DNA from: Bacteroidales bacterium
GTDB lineage: Bacteria; Bacteroidota; Bacteroidia; Bacteroidales; Muribaculaceae
DNA: 19,828 bases
NCBI GenBank assembly: GCA_004553485.1
Contig: SFLG01000038.1
Location: 1-19,828, forward strand
Direction of reading: 5' to 3'
This document shows positions 1-7,485 of the stretch, in pieces. A program made the position numbers and the translations under genes. Position 1 is the first letter of the stretch. Every line of letters starts with the position of its first letter. The notes beneath the pieces were generated by a model that was not told the DNA's origin, did no database searches, and was given only the letters and a program-made list of their open reading frames with translations.

Positions 1-422
1 AGTTCTGCAAATTTGCAAAAAAATGTTGAGATAGCCAAGCCGCCACCCAAACTCAAAAATGGCCTCTCGCCACAGTGCTCTGAAATCCAGCAAGTTAAAA
101 ACGAGGCGAAACTCGTATTAAACCACTGCTTTAGCTTTAGTATACAGTACCCTGTATTGCAACACCTTGCTATCAAAATCTAAACAATAAATTTAATATT
201 TAGCGGCCGCCTTACCCCTGCCATAAACCTCTAACTAATAACATCAACAACCGAGTTGCCAAAATAAACATCACCTGCGCTTATTTAGAAAGATTTTAAA
301 TAAGAAATTTTGGCCCGGGAGCGCGTGACGCCCGACAAGGCACCTATCAGAGCTACAATAGCTAAACTACCTATAGTAGCTATAATAGCTAAGGTAGCTA
401 TATTAGCTATAATAGCCCGGCC
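1..422. other. Non-coding left flank with inverted repeats
   Basis: I see no convincing gene here. The stretch is AT-rich except for a GC-rich patch around 310-345. It contains a short palindrome, GCAAATTTGC, at 7-16. It also has an AT-only inverted repeat, CTTATTTA (280-287) with TAAATAAG (297-304), followed by AAATTTT, which could be a weak terminator for something transcribed rightwards. Its last 66 bp are the 9-bp tandem repeat listed separately. No tRNA or rRNA is recognisable. Confidence 0.6.
351..416. repeat. 9-bp tandem repeat, about 7.3 copies
   Basis: Seven consecutive 9-bp units start at 351, 360, 369, 378, 387, 396 and 405, followed by a partial AGC at 414-416. The consensus is AGCTATAAT. 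Individual units are AGCTACAAT, AGCTAAACT, ACCTATAGT, AGCTATAAT, AGCTAAGGT, AGCTATATT and AGCTATAAT. The array starts 7 bp beyond the stop codon of the HAD phosphatase gene, so it would sit in that transcript's 3' untranslated end. Each unit carries AGCT and pairs with its neighbours, so the RNA could fold into stacked small hairpins. Confidence 0.9.
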
Positions 423-1061
423 TTACAGAAGGGTAAGGTCAAAGTCGGCAATGGTGTCGAGGGTGAGGTCGGCGACGGGCTCGACGGCGCTGCGGGGGTT
501 GGTGGTGGCGATGCCGATGACACGGGCGCCGGCGCGCCGTCCGGCCTCGATGCCCTGCAGCGAATCCTCAAAGACAAGGCAGTCGGCGGGCCGACATCCC
601 AGACGCGATGCCGCAAGCAGATAACCCTGCGGGTCAGGCTTGGAGCGCTGAACGTCGTGGTCGGTGATTATCGTGTCGACAAGAGTTCGCAGCGACGGCA
701 CTTGCGAGAACAGCCCTTCCATCTTGGCGGGATTGCTCGACGTAACAATTGCCGTGCGCCATCCTGCCGCACGCAGCAGGTTCAGCACCTCCTCGGCGCC
801 GGGGAAAAGGCGGTACACCATCTCCTGCTCCTGCATCTTCAGGCGACGCAAAATCTCGGGGTAGTCATCCTGGCTGAAATAGGTGCTGAGGATATTATCG
901 AGGGTCGTTCCCTTTATCGCCAGGGCGAAGTTGTCGACGCCGGTATGGAACTCGTCGTCAATACTTTGCCAGAATTCGGTGTAAATGCCTTCCGAGTCGA
1001 TGAGCACGCCGTCGAGGTCGAAGAGGGCGCCACGAGGCGTAGGTGTTGTATCGTTATTCAT
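423..1061 (-). CDS. HAD-superfamily hydrolase, beta-phosphoglucomutase-like
   Basis: This 212-residue protein is a complete cytosolic HAD subfamily IA phosphatase or phosphomutase. The nucleophile motif DLDGVLID carries Asp15 and Asp17. A helical cap follows at about 20-85. Motif II is the TSS at 107-109, motif III is Lys141 in KPDPQGY, and motif IV is Glu165-Asp166 in VFEDSLQGIEAG. The length and the VFEDS-GIEAG signature fit the group that includes beta-phosphoglucomutase and small sugar-phosphate phosphatases. The substrate cannot be told from sequence. It is the last minus-strand gene of the ftsY-rimO-menF group, 47 bp behind its neighbour. A TATATTTG element lies just upstream of its start, so it may also have its own promoter. 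The start at 1061 places the nucleophile at the usual distance from the N-terminus. Confidence 0.9.
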   Translation of the reverse strand: MNNDTTPTPRGALFDLDGVLIDSEGIYTEFWQSIDDEFHTGVDNFALAIKGTTLDNILSTYFSQDDYPEILRRLKMQEQEMVYRLFPGAEEVLNLLRAAGWRTAIVTSSNPAKMEGLFSQVPSLRTLVDTIITDHDVQRSKPDPQGYLLAASRLGCRPADCLVFEDSLQGIEAGRRAGARVIGIATTNPRSAVEPVADLTLDTIADFDLTLL

Positions 1062-1080
1062 TGTCGATGATAATTGCTGT

Positions 1081-1088
1081 CAAATATA
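1081..1088 (-). promoter_or_regulatory. Putative -7 element for the HAD phosphatase gene
   Basis: On the minus strand this reads TATATTTG, an exact match to the Bacteroidetes -7 consensus TAnnTTTG, about 20 bp before the start codon at 1061. No good -33 TTTG is seen at 19-21 bp spacing, so the call is tentative. Confidence 0.35.
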
Positions 1089-1108
1089 TAACGGTCAGTA
1101 AATTAAAC

Positions 1109-1459
1109 TTATATCTTGCGCCTGTCCTGTCCCCTCCGTCTCCATTGGGCAAAGTGGCGTCGTCGGGCCAAATAGCCCTCGTCGCCGTCGTTGCCGTAGG
1201 CCTCGCGCTCGAAGCTGATGCTGCGGTAGGCCTTGTCGCATGAGAAGCGACACAGAGGCCAGCGCATGGCAAATTCCAGCACGTAGGCCAGATAGAACGG
1301 CAGCCACAGCAGCTCGCGCATCTGCGCCGTGTGTATCGACTCGTGGTTGAGCAGTCGCGGCGATGGTCGGAAACCTCGGCGCACAAAGAAGACGCCAAAG
1401 AGGTTTATTGCCGCTATCCCGGGCATCAGCCACCACCAGTTGCCGATTAAAATTCTCAT
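1109..1459 (-). CDS. Small membrane protein with HExxH motif
   Basis: The protein has 116 residues and I do not recognise a named family. The N-terminus is hydrophobic (about residues 5-26, with a WWWLMPG segment). Residues 38-43 read NHESIH, so His39, Glu40 and His43 form an HExxH zinc-protease-type motif. A second hydrophobic stretch follows at about 50-66. Glu84 or Glu86 in SFEREAY is placed where a third zinc ligand could be. The C-terminus is short and basic. I chose the ATG at 1459 because it overlaps the menF stop as ATGA, and because an in-frame longer reading only adds arginine-rich sequence antisense to menF coding. It is probably co-translated with menF. A small membrane metallopeptidase is a reasonable guess, but activity is unproven; it could also be a non-catalytic protein. 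Confidence 0.7.
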   Translation of the reverse strand: MRILIGNWWWLMPGIAAINLFGVFFVRRGFRPSPRLLNHESIHTAQMRELLWLPFYLAYVLEFAMRWPLCRFSCDKAYRSISFEREAYGNDGDEGYLARRRHFAQWRRRGQDRRKI

Positions 1460-2466
1460 ACCCGGTGCGATAGGCGGGTGAAGAGGTTTACAAGAGGCGC
1501 GGCCTTCATGCACGACTCGTCCCATTCGGCCTCGGCCTGCGAGTCGGCCGTGATACCGCCGCCGGTGTACACGCACCAGCCCTCGGGCGACAGACGCGCG
1601 CAACGCAGGGTTATCGCGGCATAGATATGCCCCGTACCCTCGACAACGGCAGTGTAACCGCCGTACATCAGTCGCTTGTGGTCCTCGATGGCCTCGATAC
1701 GCTCTACCGACACCGGCCGGGGATAGCCGCAGAGGGCCGGGGTGGGGCTGAGGCTGTTGAGAAAAGTCGCCGTGTCGAAGCCCGGGCTGAGGCGTGCCGT
1801 GATGTCAGAGACGATATGCTCGACATTGGCGGCATGGCGTATGCTCTCGGTCACGGCGATGTCCGTCAGACCGTTCTCACGCAGGCAGTCAAGAATAAAC
1901 TCGGTGACGATGGCCTGTTCGCGGCGGTTTTTCTCGTCCCAGGCGCCGGCGGTACCGGCCGGTCGCGTTCCGGCCAGCGACATCGTGCGCAGCGTCCCGG
2001 ACGAAGGTTCGATGTCGGCCAGTGTCTCCGGCGAGACGATAAGCCACGTGCCCGTGGCGGGGGTGTGGAACAGGCACCGGTAGCAGTCGGCAGGAGCATT
2101 GTGCAGATAGTCTATGGCGGCGTCGGCCACCATCCGGGTGTCGACGCAGAACCGACCTGACGTCACCCTTGAGATGACAGTCTTGCCGCCCGTCTCGCCC
2201 AATGTCTTTATAAGTGCGCGCACGCGCTCGAGGTAGACCTCGCGGTCTGTCGTAGGCGGCATTTCGCCCACGCTGTCGGCGGGGATGCATGGGCCGGCGT
2301 CAATCACCGTGTCGTTGATTGTCACTCCGGCGGCCCAAGGCATCAGCCAGGGCACGGCGACAAAACGGTCGAGGCTGCGCAGGCGGGCGCGGCCGTCGTC
2401 GCAGAACAGACGGAAGTCCTTGCCCGGCGTGGCAACGAGGGCAAAAGATATATCAGCGTTACTCAT
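1456..2466 (-). CDS. menF: Isochorismate synthase MenF (short form)
   Basis: This enzyme converts chorismate to isochorismate, the first committed step of menaquinone synthesis, in the cytosol. The protein has 336 residues, clearly shorter than the roughly 430 of E. coli MenF; short forms are familiar in Bacteroidetes. Chorismate-enzyme features are visible. GKTVISR around Lys95 is where the general-base lysine belongs. SLAGTRPAG lies at 163-171, SLSPTPALCGYP at 238-249, and TGGGITADSQAEAEWDE at 301-317 carries the metal-binding acidic residues. The gene overlaps the end of rimO by 8 bp and shares an ATGA overlap with the next small gene, so it sits inside the ftsY-rimO operon. It is on the strand opposite to menDBCE, whose start is about 2.6 kb away. 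Confidence 0.9.
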   Translation of the reverse strand: MSNADISFALVATPGKDFRLFCDDGRARLRSLDRFVAVPWLMPWAAGVTINDTVIDAGPCIPADSVGEMPPTTDREVYLERVRALIKTLGETGGKTVISRVTSGRFCVDTRMVADAAIDYLHNAPADCYRCLFHTPATGTWLIVSPETLADIEPSSGTLRTMSLAGTRPAGTAGAWDEKNRREQAIVTEFILDCLRENGLTDIAVTESIRHAANVEHIVSDITARLSPGFDTATFLNSLSPTPALCGYPRPVSVERIEAIEDHKRLMYGGYTAVVEGTGHIYAAITLRCARLSPEGWCVYTGGGITADSQAEAEWDESCMKAAPLVNLFTRLSHRV

Positions 2467-3811
2467 TTGTCTCCTCCGCTATTTCGGCTATCAGCTCGAA
2501 GGGATAAGCCTCGCGCACCGTCACGTTGTAAAATTCGCCGCGGCGGAGCGGGTAGGGGGCACCTGCCTTGGACACCAGAATCTCCGGGTCCACCTCGGGC
2601 GAGTCGAACTCGGACCGGCAGACAAAGAACTCCTCGTCCTCGCTGTCGCATACCACCCGTAGCGTGCGCCCTATCTTTTCCTCCTGCAGCTCGAGCGAAA
2701 TCTTCTCCTGCAGCTCCATCAGCCTGTCGAGGCGGTCGTCCTTCACCTCCTGCGGCACCTCGTCGGGGAGGTTGCGGGCAGCGAAGGTGTCCTCTTCCTC
2801 GCAATAGGCAAAGGCGCCCATGCGCTCAAAACGCTGCTCGCGTACAAAGTCGAGCAGCTCGTCAAACTCCTTGTCGCCCTCGCCGGGGTAGCCCGTCATC
2901 AGAGTGGTGCGGATATGTATTCCCGGCACCTCGCGGCGTATACGCTCGAGCAGACGGCGTGTCTCGTCTCCGGTGATATGGCGGCGCATATTTTTGAGCA
3001 CGTTGTCGCTGACATGCTGCAGGGCGATGTCGAGGTACTTGCAGACGTTGGCGTTGCGGGCCATCACTGGCAGCACGTCGTAGGGGAAGTCGGCAGGGTA
3101 GGCGTAGTGCAGCCTCAGCCACTCCACGCCGGGGATATCGGCGAGCGTCTGCACCAATTCGGCCAGAGCCTTGTGGCCGTACAGATCTTTGCCGTAAGAC
3201 GAAAGATCCTGGGCGATGATATTGAACTCGTCCGTGCCGGAGGCCACGAGGCTGCGTACCTCGTCGGCAATCTCTTCGATGGGGCGCGAGTGCATACGGC
3301 CCGTTATCAGGGGGATGGCGCAGAAGCCGCAGAAGCGGTCGCACCCTTCGGCAATCTTTATATAGGCGAAGTGCGGACCCGTGGTGAGCTGCCGCTCCCA
3401 TGGCCGCGCCCGGTCTTCGGCGGCGGCTTTTCCGGTGACATCCTGGAGCAGGGTGGGCCAGTCGAATTTGCCGTACCAACGGTCCACCTCGGGTAGCTCG
3501 GCGGGCAGCTCCTTGCGGTAGCGCTCGGCCAGGCAGCCCATCACCGACAGCTGGCCGATCTTCCCGGCCTTCTTGGCCTCGAGACATTCGAGAATCATAT
3601 CGATCGACTCCTGCTTGGCGTCACCGATAAATCCGCACGTGTTAACCACCACCTGAGCGGCGTGAGGCTCTTCCGGGTTGTGACGAACCTCAAATCCTGC
3701 GTCGCCGAACATGCGCAGAAGGCGCTCGCTGTCGACGAGGTTCTTCGAGCAGCCCATCGTGATAACGTCGAGCGTATTGGGACGCGGGCTGTTTTTGGTC
3801 TGTTTTCTCAT
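2459..3811 (-). CDS. rimO: Ribosomal protein S12 methylthiotransferase RimO
   Basis: RimO is a radical-SAM enzyme that adds a methylthio group to the conserved aspartate of ribosomal protein S12. The 450-residue length is normal. The N-terminal methylthiotransferase domain starts with MGCSKNLVDSE and supplies three cluster cysteines: Cys21, Cys59 in VNTCGF and Cys93 in VMGCLAERY. The radical-SAM cluster is Cys157, Cys161 and Cys164 in EGCDRFCGFC. The last 70 residues or so form a TRAM-like RNA-binding domain. GCSKNLVDSE and the SAM-loop sequence separate it from the tRNA enzyme MiaB. The start codon overlaps the ftsY stop as ATGA, and its end overlaps menF by 8 bp, so expression is probably coupled to both. 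Confidence 0.96.
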   Translation of the reverse strand: MRKQTKNSPRPNTLDVITMGCSKNLVDSERLLRMFGDAGFEVRHNPEEPHAAQVVVNTCGFIGDAKQESIDMILECLEAKKAGKIGQLSVMGCLAERYRKELPAELPEVDRWYGKFDWPTLLQDVTGKAAAEDRARPWERQLTTGPHFAYIKIAEGCDRFCGFCAIPLITGRMHSRPIEEIADEVRSLVASGTDEFNIIAQDLSSYGKDLYGHKALAELVQTLADIPGVEWLRLHYAYPADFPYDVLPVMARNANVCKYLDIALQHVSDNVLKNMRRHITGDETRRLLERIRREVPGIHIRTTLMTGYPGEGDKEFDELLDFVREQRFERMGAFAYCEEEDTFAARNLPDEVPQEVKDDRLDRLMELQEKISLELQEEKIGRTLRVVCDSEDEEFFVCRSEFDSPEVDPEILVSKAGAPYPLRRGEFYNVTVREAYPFELIAEIAEETNE

Positions 3812-4788
3812 TCCTTTACCTCGAAGAGCGACTTAACGAACTCGTGCTTGTCGAACACCTGCAGGTCTTCGATTTTCTCGCCCAGACCGATGTAACGGAC
3901 GGGAATCTTGAACTGGTCGCTGATGCCTATCACCACACCGCCTTTTGCCGTGCCGTCGAGTTTGGTGATGGCCAGGTCTGTGACCTCGGTGGCCTGGCTG
4001 AACTCGCGCGTCTGCTCGATGGCGTTCTGGCCCGTCGAGCCGTCGAGGACGAGGAGCACCGAATGGGGCGCTCCCGGCACGAGTTTCTCTATCACGCGTT
4101 TGATCTTGCTGAGCTCGTTCATCAGCCCGACCTTGTTGTGCAGGCGGCCGGCGGTATCTATGAGCACCACGTCGGCGTCCTTCGCCAGGGCCGAGGCAAC
4201 GGCGTCGTGGGCCACCGAGGCGGCGTCGCTGTTGAGTTTCTGCTTCACTATCTCCACGTCGGCGCGGCGTGCCCATTCCTCGAGCTGCTCGATGGCGGCG
4301 GCGCGGAAAGTGTCGGCGGCGCCGAGGATAACCTTGTGTCCGGCGGCCTTGTACTGCGCGGCGAGTTTGCCGATGGTGGTGGTCTTGCCTACGCCGTTGA
4401 CACCCACCACAAGCACGATGTAAGGGCGTTTGCCCTCGGGGATGTCGAAGTCGCCCTTGCCCTCCGCGGCACCGTCGCCGCCGGGAGCTTCGGCCATCAT
4501 ATCGGCAACGACGTCGTAGAGCAGGCTGTACAGCTCCTTGGTGCCCACGTATTTGTCGCGGGCGACACGCTCTTTGAGGTTGTCGATGATTTTGATGGAT
4601 GTCTCCACACCCACATCCGACGAGACAAAGATTTCTTCGAGCTCGTCAAGAAAGTCCTCGTCGACGGTGCTGCGGCTCAGCGCCGCGCGCCTGATTTTGT
4701 CGAAAAGGCCCTCCTTGGTCTTTTCAAGACCTTTGTCGAGCGTCTCTTTTTTCTTTTCCTTGGATGAGAAAAAACTGAAAATTCCCAT
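3808..4788 (-). CDS. ftsY: Signal recognition particle receptor FtsY
   Basis: FtsY is the SRP receptor GTPase. It docks ribosome-SRP complexes at the inner membrane for co-translational insertion. The protein has 326 residues with a short basic N-terminus (about 1-25, MGIFSFFSSKEKKK) and no long acidic A domain, followed by the N helical bundle (about 25-100). The GTPase domain shows the P-loop GVNGVGKTTT at 129-138, DTFRAAAIEQL at 159-169, DTAGRLHNK at 211-219 and TKLDGTAKGG at 275-284. All of these are intact. It is the first gene of the minus-strand operon, with a good promoter about 80 bp upstream, and its stop overlaps the rimO start. Confidence 0.97.
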   Translation of the reverse strand: MGIFSFFSSKEKKKETLDKGLEKTKEGLFDKIRRAALSRSTVDEDFLDELEEIFVSSDVGVETSIKIIDNLKERVARDKYVGTKELYSLLYDVVADMMAEAPGGDGAAEGKGDFDIPEGKRPYIVLVVGVNGVGKTTTIGKLAAQYKAAGHKVILGAADTFRAAAIEQLEEWARRADVEIVKQKLNSDAASVAHDAVASALAKDADVVLIDTAGRLHNKVGLMNELSKIKRVIEKLVPGAPHSVLLVLDGSTGQNAIEQTREFSQATEVTDLAITKLDGTAKGGVVIGISDQFKIPVRYIGLGEKIEDLQVFDKHEFVKSLFEVKE

Positions 4789-4868
4789 AGTGATATATTT
4801 TTGGAAAGATTTATTGCAAGCTTTGTACCGGAAACTAATATCTCAGCCCCGGCCTTTTAATTAATGTG

Positions 4869-4900
4869 CAAAGGTACAAAAATTTCGTCGGAAAGCGAAA
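4869..4900 (-). promoter_or_regulatory. Promoter of the ftsY-rimO-menF operon
   Basis: Read on the minus strand, the -7 element TACCTTTG lies at 4869-4876 and matches TAnnTTTG. A TTTC at 4897-4900 stands 20 bp further upstream in the place of the -33 TTTG. Transcription would start near 4861, leaving a leader of about 70 nt before ftsY. Confidence 0.6.
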
Positions 4901-5002
4901 TAATAGCATCACAACCTGCCAGGCGGCCTCCTGCGCAGCCTCCGCTAATGCCGGCGCCGCGGCCAAAGCCGCCATCTTCGCCGCCGTTTCAAAAATATTT
5001 CG

Positions 5003-5010
5003 TACTTTTG
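5003..5010 (+). promoter_or_regulatory. Putative -7 element upstream of menD
   Basis: TACTTTTG matches the Bacteroidetes -7 consensus TAnnTTTG and lies 25 bp before the ATG of menD at 5035. The -33 position is poor (no TTTG at 19-21 bp spacing). If used, the leader would be under 20 nt. It faces away from the ftsY promoter, so the roughly 250 bp between the two genes serves both operons. Confidence 0.45.
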
Positions 5011-5034
5011 TACTTGTACAAAAACCACCTGAAG

Positions 5035-6638
5035 ATGCTGACTACTGACAAAGCTGTTTGTCGTGAGCTGGCGGCGCTGTTCGCGTTGTCGTCGACGAAC
5101 GCTGCGCGGCCTTCGTCGCCCTGGGTATGGCCGTTCAGTCGCAACGGCCCGTGGCAATTGTGTGCACGTCGGGGACGGCGATGCTCAACTACGCGCCGGC
5201 GGTGGCCGAGGCCTTTTACCGCGAGGTGCCGCTGATTGTCATCACCGCCGACCGTCCCCAGGAGTGGATCGACCAGGACGACAGCCAGACCATAAGGCAA
5301 TACGGCGCCCTCGACAATATCGTGAAGGAGTCGTACAACATACCCGTCGAGACGGGTGACGCCACACAGATGTGGATGGTGAACCGCCTCGTCTCGGACG
5401 CCCTGCTCAAGGCGTCGTCGGGCCGCAAGGGTCCCGTGCACATCAACGTTCAGCTCGATGTCCCGCTCACTACCCTTACCGAGGCCACGCCGCAGCAGCC
5501 GAGGATGATCAGCACGGTGGAGCGGCCGACGGTGCTGCCCACGGCGCAGGCGCGCGAGCTGGGCCGCCTTCTGGCTCCGCCCTGCAAGGTACTCGTGGTG
5601 GCGGGCTTCCACAACCCCGACAGCAAGCTCAGCCGGGCGATGACACGCCTGGCCGCCATACCCAACGTCGCTGTGCTGTGCGAGGCTCAGGCCAACCTGC
5701 ATGGCCCGGGGCTCCACAGCAATATCGACCGCATTCTTAACGAGATGACCGACGCCGAACGCACCGACCTGCTGCCCGACATCGTCATAACCTTAGGCGG
5801 GTCGCTGGTCTCACGTTTTATCAAGGCATGGCTGCGCGGCCGCCATGGTGTGCACCATTGGCATGTTGGCGAGCGCGGAGCGTCGGTCGACTGCTTCAAA
5901 TGCCTGTCGCTGCGCATCGAGTTGCCCGCGGCGTCGTTCATGCCCCAGCTGGCGTCGGCGATGCAGCCCTTCGCCGGTTCGGCAAGCACCTACGGCGAGA
6001 GCTGGCGGCAGCTGGCCGGGAGGGCCCGCAAGCGTTACCGCGAATTTACGGCCCGGGCCCCGTGGTGCGACCTGAAGGCCATGGATATGTTAGTGGAAGA
6101 CATACCCGCACGGGCCAACCTGCAGGCCGGAAACGGGACGGCGGTGCGCTATATCCAGCTGTGCGACAACGGCCATATCCACCGCACCGACTGCAACCGC
6201 GGCGTGAGCGGCATCGACGGCTGCACCTCCACCGCCATCGGTGCCTCGATGGCCTACGGCGACCTGACGGTGCTCGTCTCGGGCGACATGTCGGCGCAAT
6301 ACGACATGGGCGCACTGGCAATCAGCGGCATCCCGTCAACTTTCCGCCTGGCGGTGCTCGACAACGGCGGCGGAGGAATTTTCCGCTTCATCAAGTCTAC
6401 TGCAACGCTCGACGAGCTCGACGAGTGCTTTGCCGCCGACGTGCGCCTGCCCCTGCGGCAGCTTGCCGAGGGCTTCGGCTTCAGATACCTGCGGGCCGAC
6501 GGCATAGAGTCGATGAAGGCGGCACTGCCGGCGTTTTTCGGCCACAGCGACCGCCCCGTCATCCTCGATATTGTCACCGACGGAAGCCTGTCCGCCGCCG
6601 AGCTCAACCGCTACTTCGACGAAGCAAACTCCAAATAA
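5035..6638 (+). pseudogene. menD: menD (SEPHCHC synthase) with N-terminal frameshift deletion
   Basis: MenD is the ThDP-dependent enzyme that joins 2-oxoglutarate to isochorismate. The natural N-terminus is readable from the ATG at 5035 (MLTTDKAVCRELAALF, to 5082). The family sequence then resumes in a different frame with RVVVDERCAAFVALGMAV from 5082 and runs unbroken to the stop at 6638. Family members carry about 30 residues between these two points, including the PGSRNAP loop that binds substrate. They are absent, and the net loss is 1 mod 3. The open stretch from the next ATG at 5127 codes 503 residues. It also lacks the ThDP-activating Glu of DER (codon 5097-5099). The rest is normal: CTSGTAMLNYAPA, RGVSGIDGC and the ThDP motif GDMSAQYD with DNGGGGIFRF. 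Either a recent real lesion or an assembly error would give this picture. Confidence 0.88.
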
Positions 6639-6662
6639 CGAATCATCAACCCGTAAAACAAT

Positions 6663-7484
6663 ATGACACGCAACTGGCAAACCATAAAGGAATACAGCGA
6701 CATCCTCTTTGAGTCGTACAACGGCATCGCCCGCATAACGATAAACCGCCCCGAGGTTTACAACGCCTTCAGGCCTCTCACCAACGAGCAGATTCTCGAG
6801 GCTCTCGACTACTGCCGCGAGACGCCTTCGGTGCGCGTGGTGGTTCTCACCGGCACCGGCGACAAGGCTTTCTGCTCGGGCGGCGACCAGAACTACAAGA
6901 CGCGCGGCGGCTACCGCGACACGGAGGGCACGCCCCGCCTCAACGTGCTCGACATCCATAAGGCCATACGCTCGCTCACAAAGCCCGTCATCGCGGCCGT
7001 CAACGGCTATGCCATCGGCGGCGGCAATGTACTGCAGGTGGTGTGCGACCTGTCCATCGCCTCGGAGAACGCCCGCTTCGGACAGACGGGGCCCAAGGTC
7101 GGCAGCTTCGATGCCGGTTTCGGCTCGTCGTACCTCGCGCGCTGCGTAGGACAGAAGAAGGCCCGCGAGATCTGGTTCCTGTGCCGTCAGTACACCGCGC
7201 AGGAGGCCCTCGAGATGGGTATGGTAAACAAGGTGGTGCCCCTGGAGAAGCTGGAGGACGAATACGTCGACTGGGCCGAGACAATTATGAAGCGCAGTCC
7301 CTTCGCCATCCGCATGATCAAACGCGCCCTCAACGCCGAGCTGGACGGCCAGGCAGGCCTGATGGAGTTTGCCGGCGACGCCACTCTGATGTACTATCTG
7401 ATGGACGAGGCCCAGGAGGGCAAGAACGCCTTCCTCGAGAAACGCGACCCCGACTTCATGCAGTTCCCGCAGTTCCCCGACTGA
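6663..7484 (+). CDS. menB: 1,4-dihydroxy-2-naphthoyl-CoA synthase MenB
   Basis: MenB closes the second ring of the naphthoquinone, converting o-succinylbenzoyl-CoA to DHNA-CoA in the cytosol. The protein has 273 residues and is a crotonase-fold enzyme of normal length. The oxyanion-hole segments are CSGGDQ (71-76) and GYAIGGGN (115-122). The active-site stretch QTGPKVGSFDAGFG is at 141-154, with Asp150. Gly143 in QTG matches the bicarbonate-dependent class typified by E. coli; the other class has Asp at that position. The C-terminus ends in the usual RDPDF-QFP pattern. It starts 24 bp after menD and is followed by menC after a single base, so it is translated within the men operon. Confidence 0.97.
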   Translation: MTRNWQTIKEYSDILFESYNGIARITINRPEVYNAFRPLTNEQILEALDYCRETPSVRVVVLTGTGDKAFCSGGDQNYKTRGGYRDTEGTPRLNVLDIHKAIRSLTKPVIAAVNGYAIGGGNVLQVVCDLSIASENARFGQTGPKVGSFDAGFGSSYLARCVGQKKAREIWFLCRQYTAQEALEMGMVNKVVPLEKLEDEYVDWAETIMKRSPFAIRMIKRALNAELDGQAGLMEFAGDATLMYYLMDEAQEGKNAFLEKRDPDFMQFPQFPD

Positions 7485-7485
7485 T

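Noticed and set aside
3844..4767. 307-codon plus-strand frame opposite ftsY
   Set aside because: It is a codon-bias shadow of ftsY, whose GTPase motifs are complete.
5035..5130. Programmed frameshifting as the explanation for menD
   Set aside because: There is no slippery run at the junction, and restoring the frame would still leave about 30 essential residues missing.
5828..6712. 294-codon frame within menD in another frame
   Set aside because: Arginine- and proline-rich translation typical of a shifted frame in GC-rich DNA; menD motifs are in the other frame.
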